A stretch of 64,000 nucleotides of DNA from contig NZ_JADJNP010000001.1 of assembly GCF_016714275.1 (NCBI RefSeq), positions 744,001 to 808,000 on the forward strand. Direction: 5' to 3'. This document shows, piece after piece, positions 33,033 through 42,334 of this stretch. The notes under the pieces were generated by a model. It was not told where the DNA came from, searched no databases, and saw only the letters and a list, made by a program, of their open reading frames with translations. The number at the start of each line of letters is the position of its first letter. The first letter of the stretch is position 1. Source of the stretch: Tessaracoccus sp. (GTDB lineage Bacteria; Actinomycetota; Actinomycetes; Propionibacteriales; Propionibacteriaceae). Position numbers and translations under genes: made by a program.

Positions 33033-35204
33033 CTACTCGATCTGCCGAGTGCCTCTGTTCGCCTGAAGACGCCGTCGCAGCATCGAGAGCGGGCGCACCA
33101 CTCCGTTGCCCAACCGATAGCTCATCGACGATCGAACCAACTCCACGTCGCGGGCCCGGGCCTCCTTGAGCTCACGAATCTGCCTCTTCGTCTTCTCCTG
33201 GAGGCGAACGTAGTCCTCCTGCATGGCTCGCAGTTCGCTCCGCACGGCACGGGTCTCCGCTCGGGCGTTCTTCGCATCAGCCCGCGCCTCAGATGCCATT
33301 CCCCGGAATCGCTGCGTCTCCTCCCCCTTGCGGAACGCCTTCTTCGCCGCCTCCGCCAGGAAGCCGAAATGCCTCGTAGTGAGATGATACTCGGCCTCGA
33401 CTAACGCGCGCTCCTCGCTATCGAGGGCGTCCGCGTATCTTTGAGTCGTCTTAAGGTAGAGATCAAGACGCGGCAAAGATGCGCCTATCAGCTCATTGTT
33501 GGCCGACATGTCGATAAGTCTGTCGATGATCATCCCCGTGACGGTGATCAGTCCCTGATAGTGACGAGCATCCGCGGACGCTGTCATTACCGAGCCACCG
33601 CGAACTCGGCGGACGTAAGATGTGCGATTGACGACCTTCGCTAGTCGAGCTGCAACAGTCGAGGCGAACGCGAAGTAGATGTCCTCACGCACGATACCTT
33701 CGGGAAACCGTAGGTCATGTTCCTGCACCAAGGACCGCCGAATCATCCTCAGCGCGGCCGAGTCCTTGACGTCCCAGTTCTTCGCCATGGCAACGAAGAG
33801 CTCGGGTCCACTAACTGTATTCCTGTACTCCCCCTGGTACCGATAGTACTTGGCATATCCCGGGTGCTCAGCCTCCAGTTCGACCGTCTCGAAGAACGAC
33901 CTGCCCTCAAAAAGCAGGACATCCACATCGCTGCGTGCAGCATCTGCATACAGAGCCAACAAGGTGTCCCGCTCCAGCCAATCATCGCTGTCCAGGAAGA
34001 GAATGTATTCGCCGGTTGCATGCTCTAGGGCAAGGTTCCTGGCGGCAGCGGCTCCGCGGTTATCCTGACGCAAGAGCACAACGCGCGGATCACGCGCCGC
34101 CAGCCCGGCGACAATCACGTCGCCTCCATCAGTAGAACCGTCATCGACGCAAATCACTTCCAGCTCCGCGAGGTCCTGCGTCAGCACACTCATAATAGCG
34201 TCTCGCACGTAGTCAACCGACTGATAGAACGGAATGATCACCGATACGCGAGGGGTGTCAGAATCGAACAGCTCTGGCGCCTCGTCTGCCTTCGCAGACC
34301 TCCGACTCGTACGCAACGGAATCTCGGCGTCGAGATAGGTTCGGTACCAGTCGTCCGCCCCAGGGGTGTCGGAGAACTTCCACGGCTTATCTCGAGACGA
34401 ATAGTGAATGATCGCTGCATCCTCGAAGAAATCTTCGAAACTAGCATAGTCGACGCCGAATCCCGCATTGAAGTCCTCAATAGCGATCTTCCGCGCCTTG
34501 CTCGCTCGCATGAGGTTCACCATGAGCGCATTGAACTTCGGCGGAAGCAACGTGACACGGCCATCGAGTTCGAGATTGAGAACGTTCTGATCCACGAGCG
34601 AGGAGTCGACCAGTGCTCTCTTTCTATCGACCAAACGCTGCGTCAAATTGTCTCTTCGCCAAGCGTCCAGATTAAGCACCATAACACCCGAGTTGAAATA
34701 CCGCTCCACGGCCTGCACGAACTTGTGTCGGTAATAAATCGCACCAGAGTCTCCCACGGCCGCAATGTAGTTGTCCCCCAGGTCGACCGCGAACAACTCG
34801 GCGAGGTCGTCTCGCACGAGGATATCTCCGTCGAGGTAAAGCACAACGTCCTCGTGCTCCAATATCTCCGGGATATAGAACTTGAGTAGGGCATCACTGG
34901 TGGCCGCGGCAATCGAGTCGGCACTGTCTTGATGCAACCCCTGAATCATCTCGGCGGAGCGACGGAGCACGCGCACGGACGCATTCGGCCGAGACAACCC
35001 CTCCAACAGGGACGAACTCGAGTCGGAAATATCCGATCCGATTATATATATCACATACTCGGTATCGGGCTTTCTTGATTCAATTACCGAATAGATCGCG
35101 ACGGCTGTAGGTAAGACATAAGTCTCATTGCTAATAAGCACGATTGGTACGCGGTTCTGCGGTCTCGTGGTATCAGAGAAATACCCGGAAGACACCTGGG
35201 ACAT
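33033..35204 (-). CDS. GT8-GT2 bifunctional glycosyltransferase with C-terminal coiled coil
   Basis: Residues ~5-280 are a GT8 domain: IVLISNETYVLPTAVAIYSV, the metal-binding DxD in LYLDGDILVRDDL, and FNSGVMVLNLDAWR. Residues ~310-560 are a GT2 domain: VSVIIPFYQSVDYV, VICVDDGSTDGGD, NRGAAAARNLALEHATGEY, LFLDSDDW. The last ~90 residues form a charged coiled coil (RAETRAVRSELRAMQEDYVR, KTKRQIRELKEARARD), perhaps for oligomerisation. The gene lies alone between two inverted IS1634 copies and is less GC-rich than its surroundings, particularly at its 5' end (a TATATATA run near 35043), which suggests recent acquisition. Before the IS insertion it would have followed the methyltransferase gene at 37217 by about 190 bases. 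Confidence 0.85.
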   Translation of the reverse strand: MSQVSSGYFSDTTRPQNRVPIVLISNETYVLPTAVAIYSVIESRKPDTEYVIYIIGSDISDSSSSLLEGLSRPNASVRVLRRSAEMIQGLHQDSADSIAAATSDALLKFYIPEILEHEDVVLYLDGDILVRDDLAELFAVDLGDNYIAAVGDSGAIYYRHKFVQAVERYFNSGVMVLNLDAWRRDNLTQRLVDRKRALVDSSLVDQNVLNLELDGRVTLLPPKFNALMVNLMRASKARKIAIEDFNAGFGVDYASFEDFFEDAAIIHYSSRDKPWKFSDTPGADDWYRTYLDAEIPLRTSRRSAKADEAPELFDSDTPRVSVIIPFYQSVDYVRDAIMSVLTQDLAELEVICVDDGSTDGGDVIVAGLAARDPRVVLLRQDNRGAAAARNLALEHATGEYILFLDSDDWLERDTLLALYADAARSDVDVLLFEGRSFFETVELEAEHPGYAKYYRYQGEYRNTVSGPELFVAMAKNWDVKDSAALRMIRRSLVQEHDLRFPEGIVREDIYFAFASTVAARLAKVVNRTSYVRRVRGGSVMTASADARHYQGLITVTGMIIDRLIDMSANNELIGASLPRLDLYLKTTQRYADALDSEERALVEAEYHLTTRHFGFLAEAAKKAFRKGEETQRFRGMASEARADAKNARAETRAVRSELRAMQEDYVRLQEKTKRQIRELKEARARDVELVRSSMSYRLGNGVVRPLSMLRRRLQANRGTRQIE

Positions 35205-35244
35205 CAGATGCCCCTTTCATGAGGGTTGGACGGCTAGGCGATCA

Positions 35245-35411
35245 TCGTACTATGATCCGAGGCCCTCCCCAAGGGCCCGCCATCCCTGATGATCCCTGAT
35301 GACCAGAGCCGCAGGAGCCGTGTGGCGGGAGACTGACGCGCGAGGTTTCTGCGGGAGCCGGAGCCGACGGCTCGGCCATCCGGCCCGCTCCGAACTCACG
35401 ACTCGATCCGA
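35245..35411. repeat. 167-bp direct repeat, left copy (target duplication of IS1634 copy 2)
   Basis: The 167 bases from TCGTACTATGATCC to ACTCGATCCGA recur exactly at 37066-37232 on the other side of IS1634 copy 2. The last 15-16 bases are the 3' end of the methyltransferase gene, so this copy is a fragment of its terminal codons plus downstream sequence. Confidence 0.92.
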
Positions 35412-37065
35412 CCCGACTTGGGCCACGCCTTGGAAAGTTGCTTGGTTGAACCCTTTGTGACAAGGGGTGACAGTGTCTGGGAAGGCCTGTTTTCCTGACT
35501 AAATCTGGGAGTGTGGGTAGGGTTCAGGCATGGTTTTGCCTCGGATCCGTGTGGTGCCGACGGCCTCTGGTGCCCGTGCGGTGCAGGTGATCTGGCACTA
35601 CCGTGACAACAAGCCTGTTCTTGATCACATCGGCTCGGCTCACACTGACGAAGAACTCGTACTGCTGAACGCGCGTGCGCAGCGCTTGATCGACGACCGG
35701 CAACCTCGGCTGGCTCTCGACGGCGACGCCGCCAAGGCTGCGACCGGCTCGGTGGAGGCGCCGCTCGCGATCGCTGGGGAGCGTGCCGGGTATCTCATCG
35801 ACGCGATCCAAGGCGTGTACCGCAGCCTGGGGTTCGACACCGCTACTAATGGTGACGAGGTGTTCGAGCATTTGGTGATGGCCAGGATCGTGCATCCCGG
35901 CTCCAAGCTCGACTCGATCGAGACTCTGGCCGAGATCGGCATCCGGTCCGCGTCGTACCGCACGATCAAGCGCCGGCTCCCAGGTACGCGAAACCAGGGT
36001 TCCAAGACGGATTGACAAGGGCCTGCGCAGCCAAAGCGGGTATCGGCCCCGGTGTCCTGGTGCTCTTCGATGTGACCACGTTGTATTTCGAGACCGACAC
36101 CCCTGACGAGCTCCGGATACCCGGATACTCGAAAGAGCGACGTTTGGAGCCCCAAATCACCGTCGGGCTCCTGGCTGATGAGACAGGGTTCCCGCTTGCG
36201 GTGGCGGCGTTCGAGGGCAACAAGTCCGAGAAGCTGACCATGCTGCCGATGATCGAGCAGCTGCAACGCACCTACGACCTGACCCGAGTCACCGTGGTCG
36301 CCGACTCCGGCATGTTTTCGGCCGGCAACAAGAAGTCGATCATCGATGCCGGACTGGGCTGCATCCTCGGCACCAAGTTCGCTCAGGTGCCCTACCCGAT
36401 CGCGCGGTGGCGGCGCGAACACCCCGACACCGACTATGTCGACGGGCAGATCTGGACGATCGCTGATCGCAGCGGCAGAGGCCCTGACGGGATCCCGCAC
36501 TCGATCACCTACTACCAGTACTCAGCCGACCGGGCGCGGCGGTCCCGGAAAGGCATCGCCGAACAGGTCCGCAAAGCCGAAGACGCCGTCGCGGGAAGAC
36601 CGCGGTGAAACGCAACCGGTACGTCGACCTCCACAAGCCGACCAAGACCGTGAACTACGAACTCGCCGAGAAGAACACCGCGCTGGCCGGGATCAAGGGC
36701 TACGAAACCAACCAGATCGACCTCAACGCCGAGCAAGTGATCAACGCCTACCGCCAGCTTCTACGGATTGAGAAGGCATTTCGCATGTCAAAGACCGATC
36801 TGAAGGCCAGACCGATCTACCACCGCAAGAAGGACTCGATCGATGCGCACCTGACCATCGTGATGGCCGCGATGGCTGTTGGCCACGAACTCGAACACCG
36901 CACGGGGCTCTCCCTACGCCGTCTGGTCCGCACCCTGAAACGCTACCGCACCTTCGAACTCAACATCAACGGCCACATCGTCCACGCCGCCACACCACTC
37001 CCCACCGACGCCCAGGCCCTCATCCACCGACTCGCGAAAACCTGACTAATCTGGCCCAAGTCGGG
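35412..37065 (+). mobile_element. IS1634-family insertion sequence, copy 2
   Basis: The 1654-bp element has the same perfect 14-bp ends (CCCGACTTGGGCCA at 35412-35425 and its complement at 37052-37065) as copy 1, but in the opposite orientation. It inserted at the 3' end of the methyltransferase gene with a 167-bp target duplication that left that gene complete. Its transposase frame is broken twice. Confidence 0.92.
35530..37045 (+). pseudogene. IS1634-family transposase, broken by two frameshifts (copy 2)
   Basis: Three consecutive frames (ending 36015, 36608 and 37045) together cover the transposase. Compared with copy 1, the first break is a one-base loss near 35988 (CTCCCAGGTACG against CTCCCGGTGTACG) and the second a missing G in GCGGGAAG near 36594. 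One residue also differs (GLGCILGTK against GLGYILGTK). Each copy is intact where the other is broken, so an undamaged sequence can be deduced. Confidence 0.85.
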
Positions 37066-37232
37066 TCGTACTATGATCCGAGGCCCTCCCCAAGGGCCCG
37101 CCATCCCTGATGATCCCTGATGACCAGAGCCGCAGGAGCCGTGTGGCGGGAGACTGACGCGCGAGGTTTCTGCGGGAGCCGGAGCCGACGGCTCGGCCAT
37201 CCGGCCCGCTCCGAACTCACGACTCGATCCGA
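37066..37232. repeat. 167-bp direct repeat, right copy (target duplication of IS1634 copy 2)
   Basis: This is an exact copy of 35245-35411. Its last 16 bases overlap the stop and final codons of the methyltransferase gene, which therefore stayed intact. Confidence 0.92.
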
Positions 37233-38023
37233 CGCTGCATTCCGGTCAATCGGAGCACGGCCAAACCGTTCTGATCTCTCTCCAACCGCTCAAGCCCGGG
37301 CTCCTCCTCTTGCCAAAATGCGATCATTTCCGTCTCGGCCCTCCGGTTTGCGTCATCGACGACAACGTACGCTTCAGCAGCCAGCACCCGGCGCAGCAGA
37401 GGCAATGCTGGGTAGCGCGCATGTTCGTCGGTTGTTGCTGGCGGACCGTCAACCAGGAGCAACTCGATCTCGCCACCGATCGACCCCGGGTCCAGGTCAT
37501 ACCACTTCCTCGGGCCGCGGGGAGTGTCAACGTTGACTAGCGGCGTGTATCGGACCTCAGCACAATCATCTAGTCCGTGAGCGACCAACATCCGCTGATA
37601 GCGCGCGGCGTATTGTTCCTGGTGCTCGAACGAGATCAACCGCCCCGAACCCTGTTCCTTCAGGGCGCGTGCGATCCATAGTGTTGATGTGCCGGCGCCC
37701 AGTTCGACCACGAGGCCGGGCTTGACCGAATCCACGCAACTCAACAGAACCACAAGACCCGTGGGTTTCATCGCCCACCCGGAAACGTTTGGAAGAGGCT
37801 CTTGCGGCGCATAGCGCCCGAGTAGCTGCTGTAGGGCCTGAGTCTCGGTGAGGATCTCGGGCACGAGCTTTCGCACATCCCATGCCAGACTCGCTAGCAG
37901 CTGTCTCACCTCTTCGAGGCTCGCGCTGAGCTGGCGGATTTCGCAGCCAGTCTCGCCATGCATCCCGTTCGAGGATGCCTGATCCCGCGAGTGCGAGGCG
38001 CCCGATGAGGACCCGTCAGTCAT
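37217..38023 (-). CDS. Class I SAM-dependent methyltransferase
   Basis: The 268-residue protein has an N-terminal ~70-residue helical region (EIRQLSASLEEVRQLLASLA) and then a methyltransferase fold: the SAM-binding glycine loop VVELGAGTSTLWIARAL, an acidic residue ending the next strand (RLISFEHQEQYAARY), and IELLLVDGPPA as motif IV. This is the methyltransf_24 pattern found in O-methyltransferases associated with surface glycans. The acceptor is unknown; a sugar hydroxyl or phosphate of the wall polymer is plausible from context. The ATG-proximal codons are Ser-rich without a signal peptide, so it acts in the cytoplasm. Its 3' end forms one edge of an IS1634 insertion. Confidence 0.75.
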   Translation of the reverse strand: MTDGSSSGASHSRDQASSNGMHGETGCEIRQLSASLEEVRQLLASLAWDVRKLVPEILTETQALQQLLGRYAPQEPLPNVSGWAMKPTGLVVLLSCVDSVKPGLVVELGAGTSTLWIARALKEQGSGRLISFEHQEQYAARYQRMLVAHGLDDCAEVRYTPLVNVDTPRGPRKWYDLDPGSIGGEIELLLVDGPPATTDEHARYPALPLLRRVLAAEAYVVVDDANRRAETEMIAFWQEEEPGLERLERDQNGLAVLRLTGMQRRIES

Positions 38024-38199
38024 AGCGTCGATACTCCTTTATTGATCGCCTCAGAGCTTAGGTGCGCGCCTCCATCTTGACAACCAGGCCACCACTCGTT
38101 CGTGAACAAGGCCAGTCACCGCTCGCGTTCAGCATCGTCGACAGCAGCCGCGATGAGGCTCACCGCATCGCCGGGCAGACCACTCGCGGAGCGCCGTCG

Positions 38200-39891
38200 T
38201 CAGGCCCGTTCCCAGCCCTCGATCCAGTCGACATGCATGGTGGCCTTCGGCAGGTTCGCCTTCTTGATCCCGGGAAGGCTTCCCGATGGCTTGTTCATTA
38301 GGGGGGTCTCCCAGTCGGACGCCAGCATGCTGATTGCGAGGAAGTACGTGTCGCCCTTCACCGCGGCCTTCTTGATGCGGCTGGACTCGACGCCGTCCAC
38401 GCGGAAGACGAACTCGGAATGGGTCCACTCCACGGAGTAGACGTGGTACCGGTCCCACCACTTCTGGTCCTTGGTCCTGTCCTTCAGCGCATACCCGCCG
38501 AACTGGGTCAGCTTGCCCTCGGCCTTCTCGTCGAGGTGGACGACGCTAGAGACGCCCTTGCCGTAGCCGAACGACTCAATCATGTCGATCTCGGCCCCGG
38601 CGGGGGCCGCGCCGCCCCGAGTGTCGGACTGGAGCCACACTGAGCCGTGCATACCCTGGTCCTTGGGGAACTTCACGCGCGCGGCGACCATGCCCTCGGC
38701 CATGTAGAAGGTTCCCTTGGTCTCGACCCGGGCGTTGTGAAACACCCCGTCGGGACAGCCGTCGGTCTTCATGGCGTTGGCCACCTTGAGGGCCTCGGCG
38801 CGTGGGGCGCCCTTGAGCTTGTCGGCGGCCTCAATGGCAGCGGCCTTGCGATCCTCTTGCTCAACCCTTGCCGCCTCGTTGGCCTGATCGATGATTTCCT
38901 TGTCCGCGGCATTCCCGGCGTCCAGCCTCCGGACGGAGGAGACGAGTTCCCCGTCCTTCAGGATGGTGCGGGCCGGGTCTACCGCAGAACACAAGCGGCT
39001 GCCGTAGAAGGCGCCGACCTGGGCATGGCTCCATCGCTTGTTCAGCGTCGGTCCCGAGAAGTCGTCGCGAACGACCCTCTTCCACTGGCTGCCGGCCTTA
39101 ACGGACGGCGTGGTGACCGGCTTGATCGTCTTGGTGATGGTCTTCTTGTTCTTCTTCGTCTTAACCTCGTGCGTGTCGGCCACGGCGCGGTAGCTGGACT
39201 TCTTCACCGACTTCAGAGTGAAGGTGACGGTGCCCTTGGCGTCCATCTTCGCCGAAGTCGCCTGCTTCCACTTGCTGCCAACCTTGTACTGAAGGCTGAC
39301 AACACGTCCCTTGTAACCGGTGCCGAACGCCGCCGTGGCTACCTTCGTGCCGTAGTCGGCCGGAAGAAGGTTCAGGGTCGCCTTCTTGTCGACCTTGACC
39401 TTCGACGCGAGCGCCGCCTTCGACGGCGTGGTGACAGTGGTCGGAGGCTTCACGGTGACCGTCGGCGTGGTAACCGGCTTGACGGTCTTGGTGGTGGTCT
39501 TGTTGTTATTCTTCGTCTTGACCTTGTGTGTGTCGGCGACCGCGCGATAGGTGGTCTTCTTCTTCACCGGCTTCAGCGTGAAGGTGACCTTGCCCTTGGC
39601 GTTCATCTTGGCCGAGGCAGCCTGCTTCCACTTGCTGCCGTCCTTGTACTGGAGGCTGACCACGCGCCCCTTGTAACCGGTGCCGAACTTCGCCGTAGCA
39701 ACCTGCTTCTTGTTCTTGACCGCAGCGAACTTCAGGGTCGCCTTCTTGTCAGTCTTCACGCTCGACTTCAGCGCCGCCTTTGATGCTGTCGGAGCAGCTT
39801 CCGCGGCGATGGGGGCGAACGGCGACACGACGAGCGATAGCGCGAGCGTTAGCGCGAGTGCCATCGCGGATAGGAAGTGCTGCCTCTTCAT
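38200..39891 (-). CDS. Secreted GH16-like protein with two Ig-like repeats
   Basis: The 563-residue protein has a signal peptide (MALALTLALSLVVSPFAPIA) and two near-identical beta-rich repeats (each with FGTGYKGRVVSLQYK, GSKWKQA and YRAVADTH) joined by a Thr/Val/Pro-rich linker. The C-terminal GH16-type domain has an intact catalytic motif GAEIDMIESFGYGKG. It carries the same helical insertion between LDAGNAADKE and GCPDGVF as the two GH16 proteins at 26963-29457. The ATG has GAGGGAGA four bases upstream, and a TATAGT box lies 52 bases upstream. The long shadow frame on the plus strand is not a gene. It stands alone, apart from the other two GH16 genes. Confidence 0.83.
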   Translation of the reverse strand: MKRQHFLSAMALALTLALSLVVSPFAPIAAEAAPTASKAALKSSVKTDKKATLKFAAVKNKKQVATAKFGTGYKGRVVSLQYKDGSKWKQAASAKMNAKGKVTFTLKPVKKKTTYRAVADTHKVKTKNNNKTTTKTVKPVTTPTVTVKPPTTVTTPSKAALASKVKVDKKATLNLLPADYGTKVATAAFGTGYKGRVVSLQYKVGSKWKQATSAKMDAKGTVTFTLKSVKKSSYRAVADTHEVKTKKNKKTITKTIKPVTTPSVKAGSQWKRVVRDDFSGPTLNKRWSHAQVGAFYGSRLCSAVDPARTILKDGELVSSVRRLDAGNAADKEIIDQANEAARVEQEDRKAAAIEAADKLKGAPRAEALKVANAMKTDGCPDGVFHNARVETKGTFYMAEGMVAARVKFPKDQGMHGSVWLQSDTRGGAAPAGAEIDMIESFGYGKGVSSVVHLDEKAEGKLTQFGGYALKDRTKDQKWWDRYHVYSVEWTHSEFVFRVDGVESSRIKKAAVKGDTYFLAISMLASDWETPLMNKPSGSLPGIKKANLPKATMHVDWIEGWERA

Positions 39892-39942
39892 CGATCTCCC
39901 TCGAGGTCATTCGGGATTGGGTGCCCCGACGGGCGTCCGCCA

Positions 39943-39948
39943 ACTATA
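39943..39948 (-). promoter_or_regulatory. Candidate -10 box for the GH16 gene at 38200-39891
   Basis: The minus strand reads TATAGT about 50 bases before the ATG at 39891, giving a short leader that contains the GAGGGAGA site. No convincing -35 box is seen. Confidence 0.4.
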
Positions 39949-40001
39949 GATGGGTGTTGCCGATGACGCGGCATCGGGGTGAGCTACCAGGCAAGCGAGG
40001 A

Positions 40002-42170
40002 TCAAGCCACTCCGAGCAGCCTCTTGGCGAAGCGTTTGGCGCGACGCGCGAGTGTCGGACGCGGCGCTGGGACCGCCACGTTCTTGAGCTGCTTCTCAAG
40101 ACGCCTCTTCGCCCGCTCGTCGCCCCGACCGCGCCGAAGAAGGAGATAGAAAGCCGCCGCGTCCGCGTACCTATCGGCTGCTGCAAGGTCGGACACGACG
40201 TCCTCGGGGAGCCGCGACACGCTCCTGCGGGCAGCCCCGTAGATCGAGTGGACGATGCCCGCTACGTGAAGCTTCACCTCGGCGGAGCCGATATCCTGTC
40301 GATGCACGAGGCGCATCATCTCAATCCAAGTGACGAAGTATCCGTGGGCGGCCGATGCCCTGCTGCCGGCGGTCACGATCGACCCCGGCCGCACCCGACG
40401 GCCATAGAGACAGATCTGCGAATGCCCTGCTCGCCGAGCGCTGAGCAGCAGCGCGAATGTGTAGAGGTTGTCTTCGTGGGCGATCCCTGGAAAAAACTGC
40501 AGACCGCACCGGACGAGGTGGCTGCGACGTGCCAGGAAGAGGCACGCGCTCGCGCGGTACTCCCTCGCGCTGTTCATCGCCGCCATGAGATGCGGACCGT
40601 CATAGTCCCCCTCGTAGCTCTGCCGCGTGTAGTAGCTGTCATACTTCGCCCATAGCTGGTCGTCCACGCCGGGTTCGCGCACACAGCTTGCATCGAAAAG
40701 GAGTACATCGAGCTCCCTGGCATCGGCCTTGCGAACCAGCTCTGCCAACCTGTCGCCCTGCCAATAGTCGTCGCTGTCAAGGAAAGAGACGTAACGGCCG
40801 GTCGCGACAGCAATGCCGACGTTACGGGCTCGCGAAAGACCTTGGTTCTCCTGGTGGACGACACGAACACGAGGATCCGATTCGGCGTACCTGTCGAGAA
40901 CCTCGCCGCTGCCATCCCCGGAACCATCGTCCACGCAGATGATCTCCAGACTGCACCCCGTCTGGCTCTGGACGCTCTCGATGCATTCGGCTAGGTACAC
41001 CAGGGTGTTGTACACCGGGACTATGACCGAGACGTCGGGTCGATCCGCGTCCCCCGTCTCCGCGCTCGCATCCTCGAGGGGTTCTGTTGCATGCGGGTCG
41101 GCAGATGGTTGCACGAGTAACGCCGCCGCGCTTCTCCGCGCCTCCCTCATCTCCAACCCCAGCTGCTCGGACTCGGCCTCGGCGTCCCTTGAGCGTTCAA
41201 ACAGGTACTCGGCCGCCGTCTCCCGCATAATCCGGGCACACCATTGCTGGTGGTCCGGACGAAGGAGATAGCCGCTAGGACGGCCGAGCACCCCGAGCCT
41301 CTCGAGGACGCCTCCCCTCAGCGCACCGTAGAGGGTTAGGAAGGCGGCCGGGTCGGACTGGCGCTTGAGATTGCCGATGCATAAGGACACGGCCAGGCCG
41401 GTGAAGGACCGTTCGGCCCAACCCCAGGCTCCCTTCTCCTTGAGTGCTGCTCGTATCGCCTCCAGCGCCTGGAGAAACTCCAAAGGATCCTGGTGCAGGG
41501 TGCCCTGCAGACTAGCGCCGTTCGCGACACGATAGTTCAACAGATGGCGGTCCAGATAGCTGATGCGCTCGGCGATGGCCAACGACAGGTAGGTGAAATA
41601 GGCGTCATTCGTGCGCCTGAGTTCCTGAAACCGCAGTCCGTGCTGGCGAACGAAGGCCGTCCTGAAGAGCTTGTTCCACGCGGCGGGGTTGAAGGCTGAG
41701 AAGACGTGGTCGCCCACCCGGCGCCCCGAGAAGGGCTGACTCCGCGGGAGGTCCTCAACCCGCAACATCCAGTCCGCCTTACCAACCTCACGTGACACGT
41801 CGTTATAGACGGCGAACTTGCATGCCACGATGTCGGCGTTGTCGGCCTCTGCCTTCGAGTGCAACTCCTCGAGCATCGTGGGAAGGAAGTAGTCGTCAGC
41901 GTCAAGAAAGGCGAGGTAGTCGCCAGTGGCGATCGCCAAGCCGACGTTACGAGCGGCCCCGGCCGAACCGACAGCCGGCCCCTGGACGACCCGTGCTCGG
42001 GGCTCGGACGCCGCGAAGTCCGCCAGTACCTCCGTCGAACCGTCCGTCGAACCATCGTCCACCAGGACTATCTCGATGTCGGTCAGCGACTGTGCCCGAA
42101 CGCTATCAAGGCAGGCCTGCACATGGTCTCGCGCGTTGTGGACCGGGACAATCACTGAGACGGCTGGCAC
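40002..42170 (-). CDS. Protein with two GT2 glycosyltransferase domains
   Basis: The 722-residue product contains two full GT2 domains. The first (residues ~1-330) has VSVIVPVHNARDHVQACLDS, IVLVDDGSTDGSTEV, AVGSAGAARNVGLAIATGDY and AFLDADDYF; the second (~380-640) has VSVIVPVYNTLVYLAECIES, ICVDDGSGDGSGEV, NQGLSRARNVGIAVATGRY and SFLDSDDYW. The tail is a basic helix (RAKRRLEKQLKNVAVPAP). It probably adds two sugars in turn, as a polymerase or repeat-unit enzyme. The GTG at 42170 is chosen because GTGGGG lies eight bases upstream and the GT2 fold begins there; the frame continues open to 43202 over the next gene, but that extension is a shadow. Confidence 0.85.
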   Translation of the reverse strand: MPAVSVIVPVHNARDHVQACLDSVRAQSLTDIEIVLVDDGSTDGSTEVLADFAASEPRARVVQGPAVGSAGAARNVGLAIATGDYLAFLDADDYFLPTMLEELHSKAEADNADIVACKFAVYNDVSREVGKADWMLRVEDLPRSQPFSGRRVGDHVFSAFNPAAWNKLFRTAFVRQHGLRFQELRRTNDAYFTYLSLAIAERISYLDRHLLNYRVANGASLQGTLHQDPLEFLQALEAIRAALKEKGAWGWAERSFTGLAVSLCIGNLKRQSDPAAFLTLYGALRGGVLERLGVLGRPSGYLLRPDHQQWCARIMRETAAEYLFERSRDAEAESEQLGLEMREARRSAAALLVQPSADPHATEPLEDASAETGDADRPDVSVIVPVYNTLVYLAECIESVQSQTGCSLEIICVDDGSGDGSGEVLDRYAESDPRVRVVHQENQGLSRARNVGIAVATGRYVSFLDSDDYWQGDRLAELVRKADARELDVLLFDASCVREPGVDDQLWAKYDSYYTRQSYEGDYDGPHLMAAMNSAREYRASACLFLARRSHLVRCGLQFFPGIAHEDNLYTFALLLSARRAGHSQICLYGRRVRPGSIVTAGSRASAAHGYFVTWIEMMRLVHRQDIGSAEVKLHVAGIVHSIYGAARRSVSRLPEDVVSDLAAADRYADAAAFYLLLRRGRGDERAKRRLEKQLKNVAVPAPRPTLARRAKRFAKRLLGVA

Positions 42171-42334
42171 TGCGCACCCCACTAACACTTTTGAATACCG
42201 TCCGCCCCCGGAGCACCTATTAGAGCACACGGGCGCTCGGCCGTTGCCGACGCAGCGAAGATCGTGTGGTGATCGGCCGCCGACTCCGCGGCAATACGGC
42301 ACCCGAAGCGCGCGACGATCCGAGTCCGTAGGCG

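Noticed and set aside
32725..35411. Classical composite transposon carrying the GT8-GT2 gene
   Set aside because: Each IS has its own distinct target duplication, so they inserted separately rather than moving as one unit.
30964..37232. Repeat pairs taken as a possible CRISPR or integron
   Set aside because: There are only two copies of each, 103 and 167 bp long, exactly at IS ends; they are target duplications.
38024..38199. Possible small gene or RNA between the methyltransferase and GH16 genes
   Set aside because: No start site, hairpin or codon pattern was seen; only short shadow frames.
38647..39783. Plus-strand frame opposite the third GH16 gene
   Set aside because: It is antisense low-complexity (Leu/Arg/Gly) sequence produced by the repeats on the other strand.
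39960..39977. CCGATG/CATCGG hairpin near the end of the double-GT2 gene
   Set aside because: The six-base stem has no T tract, sits about 25 bases beyond the stop, and could arise by chance.
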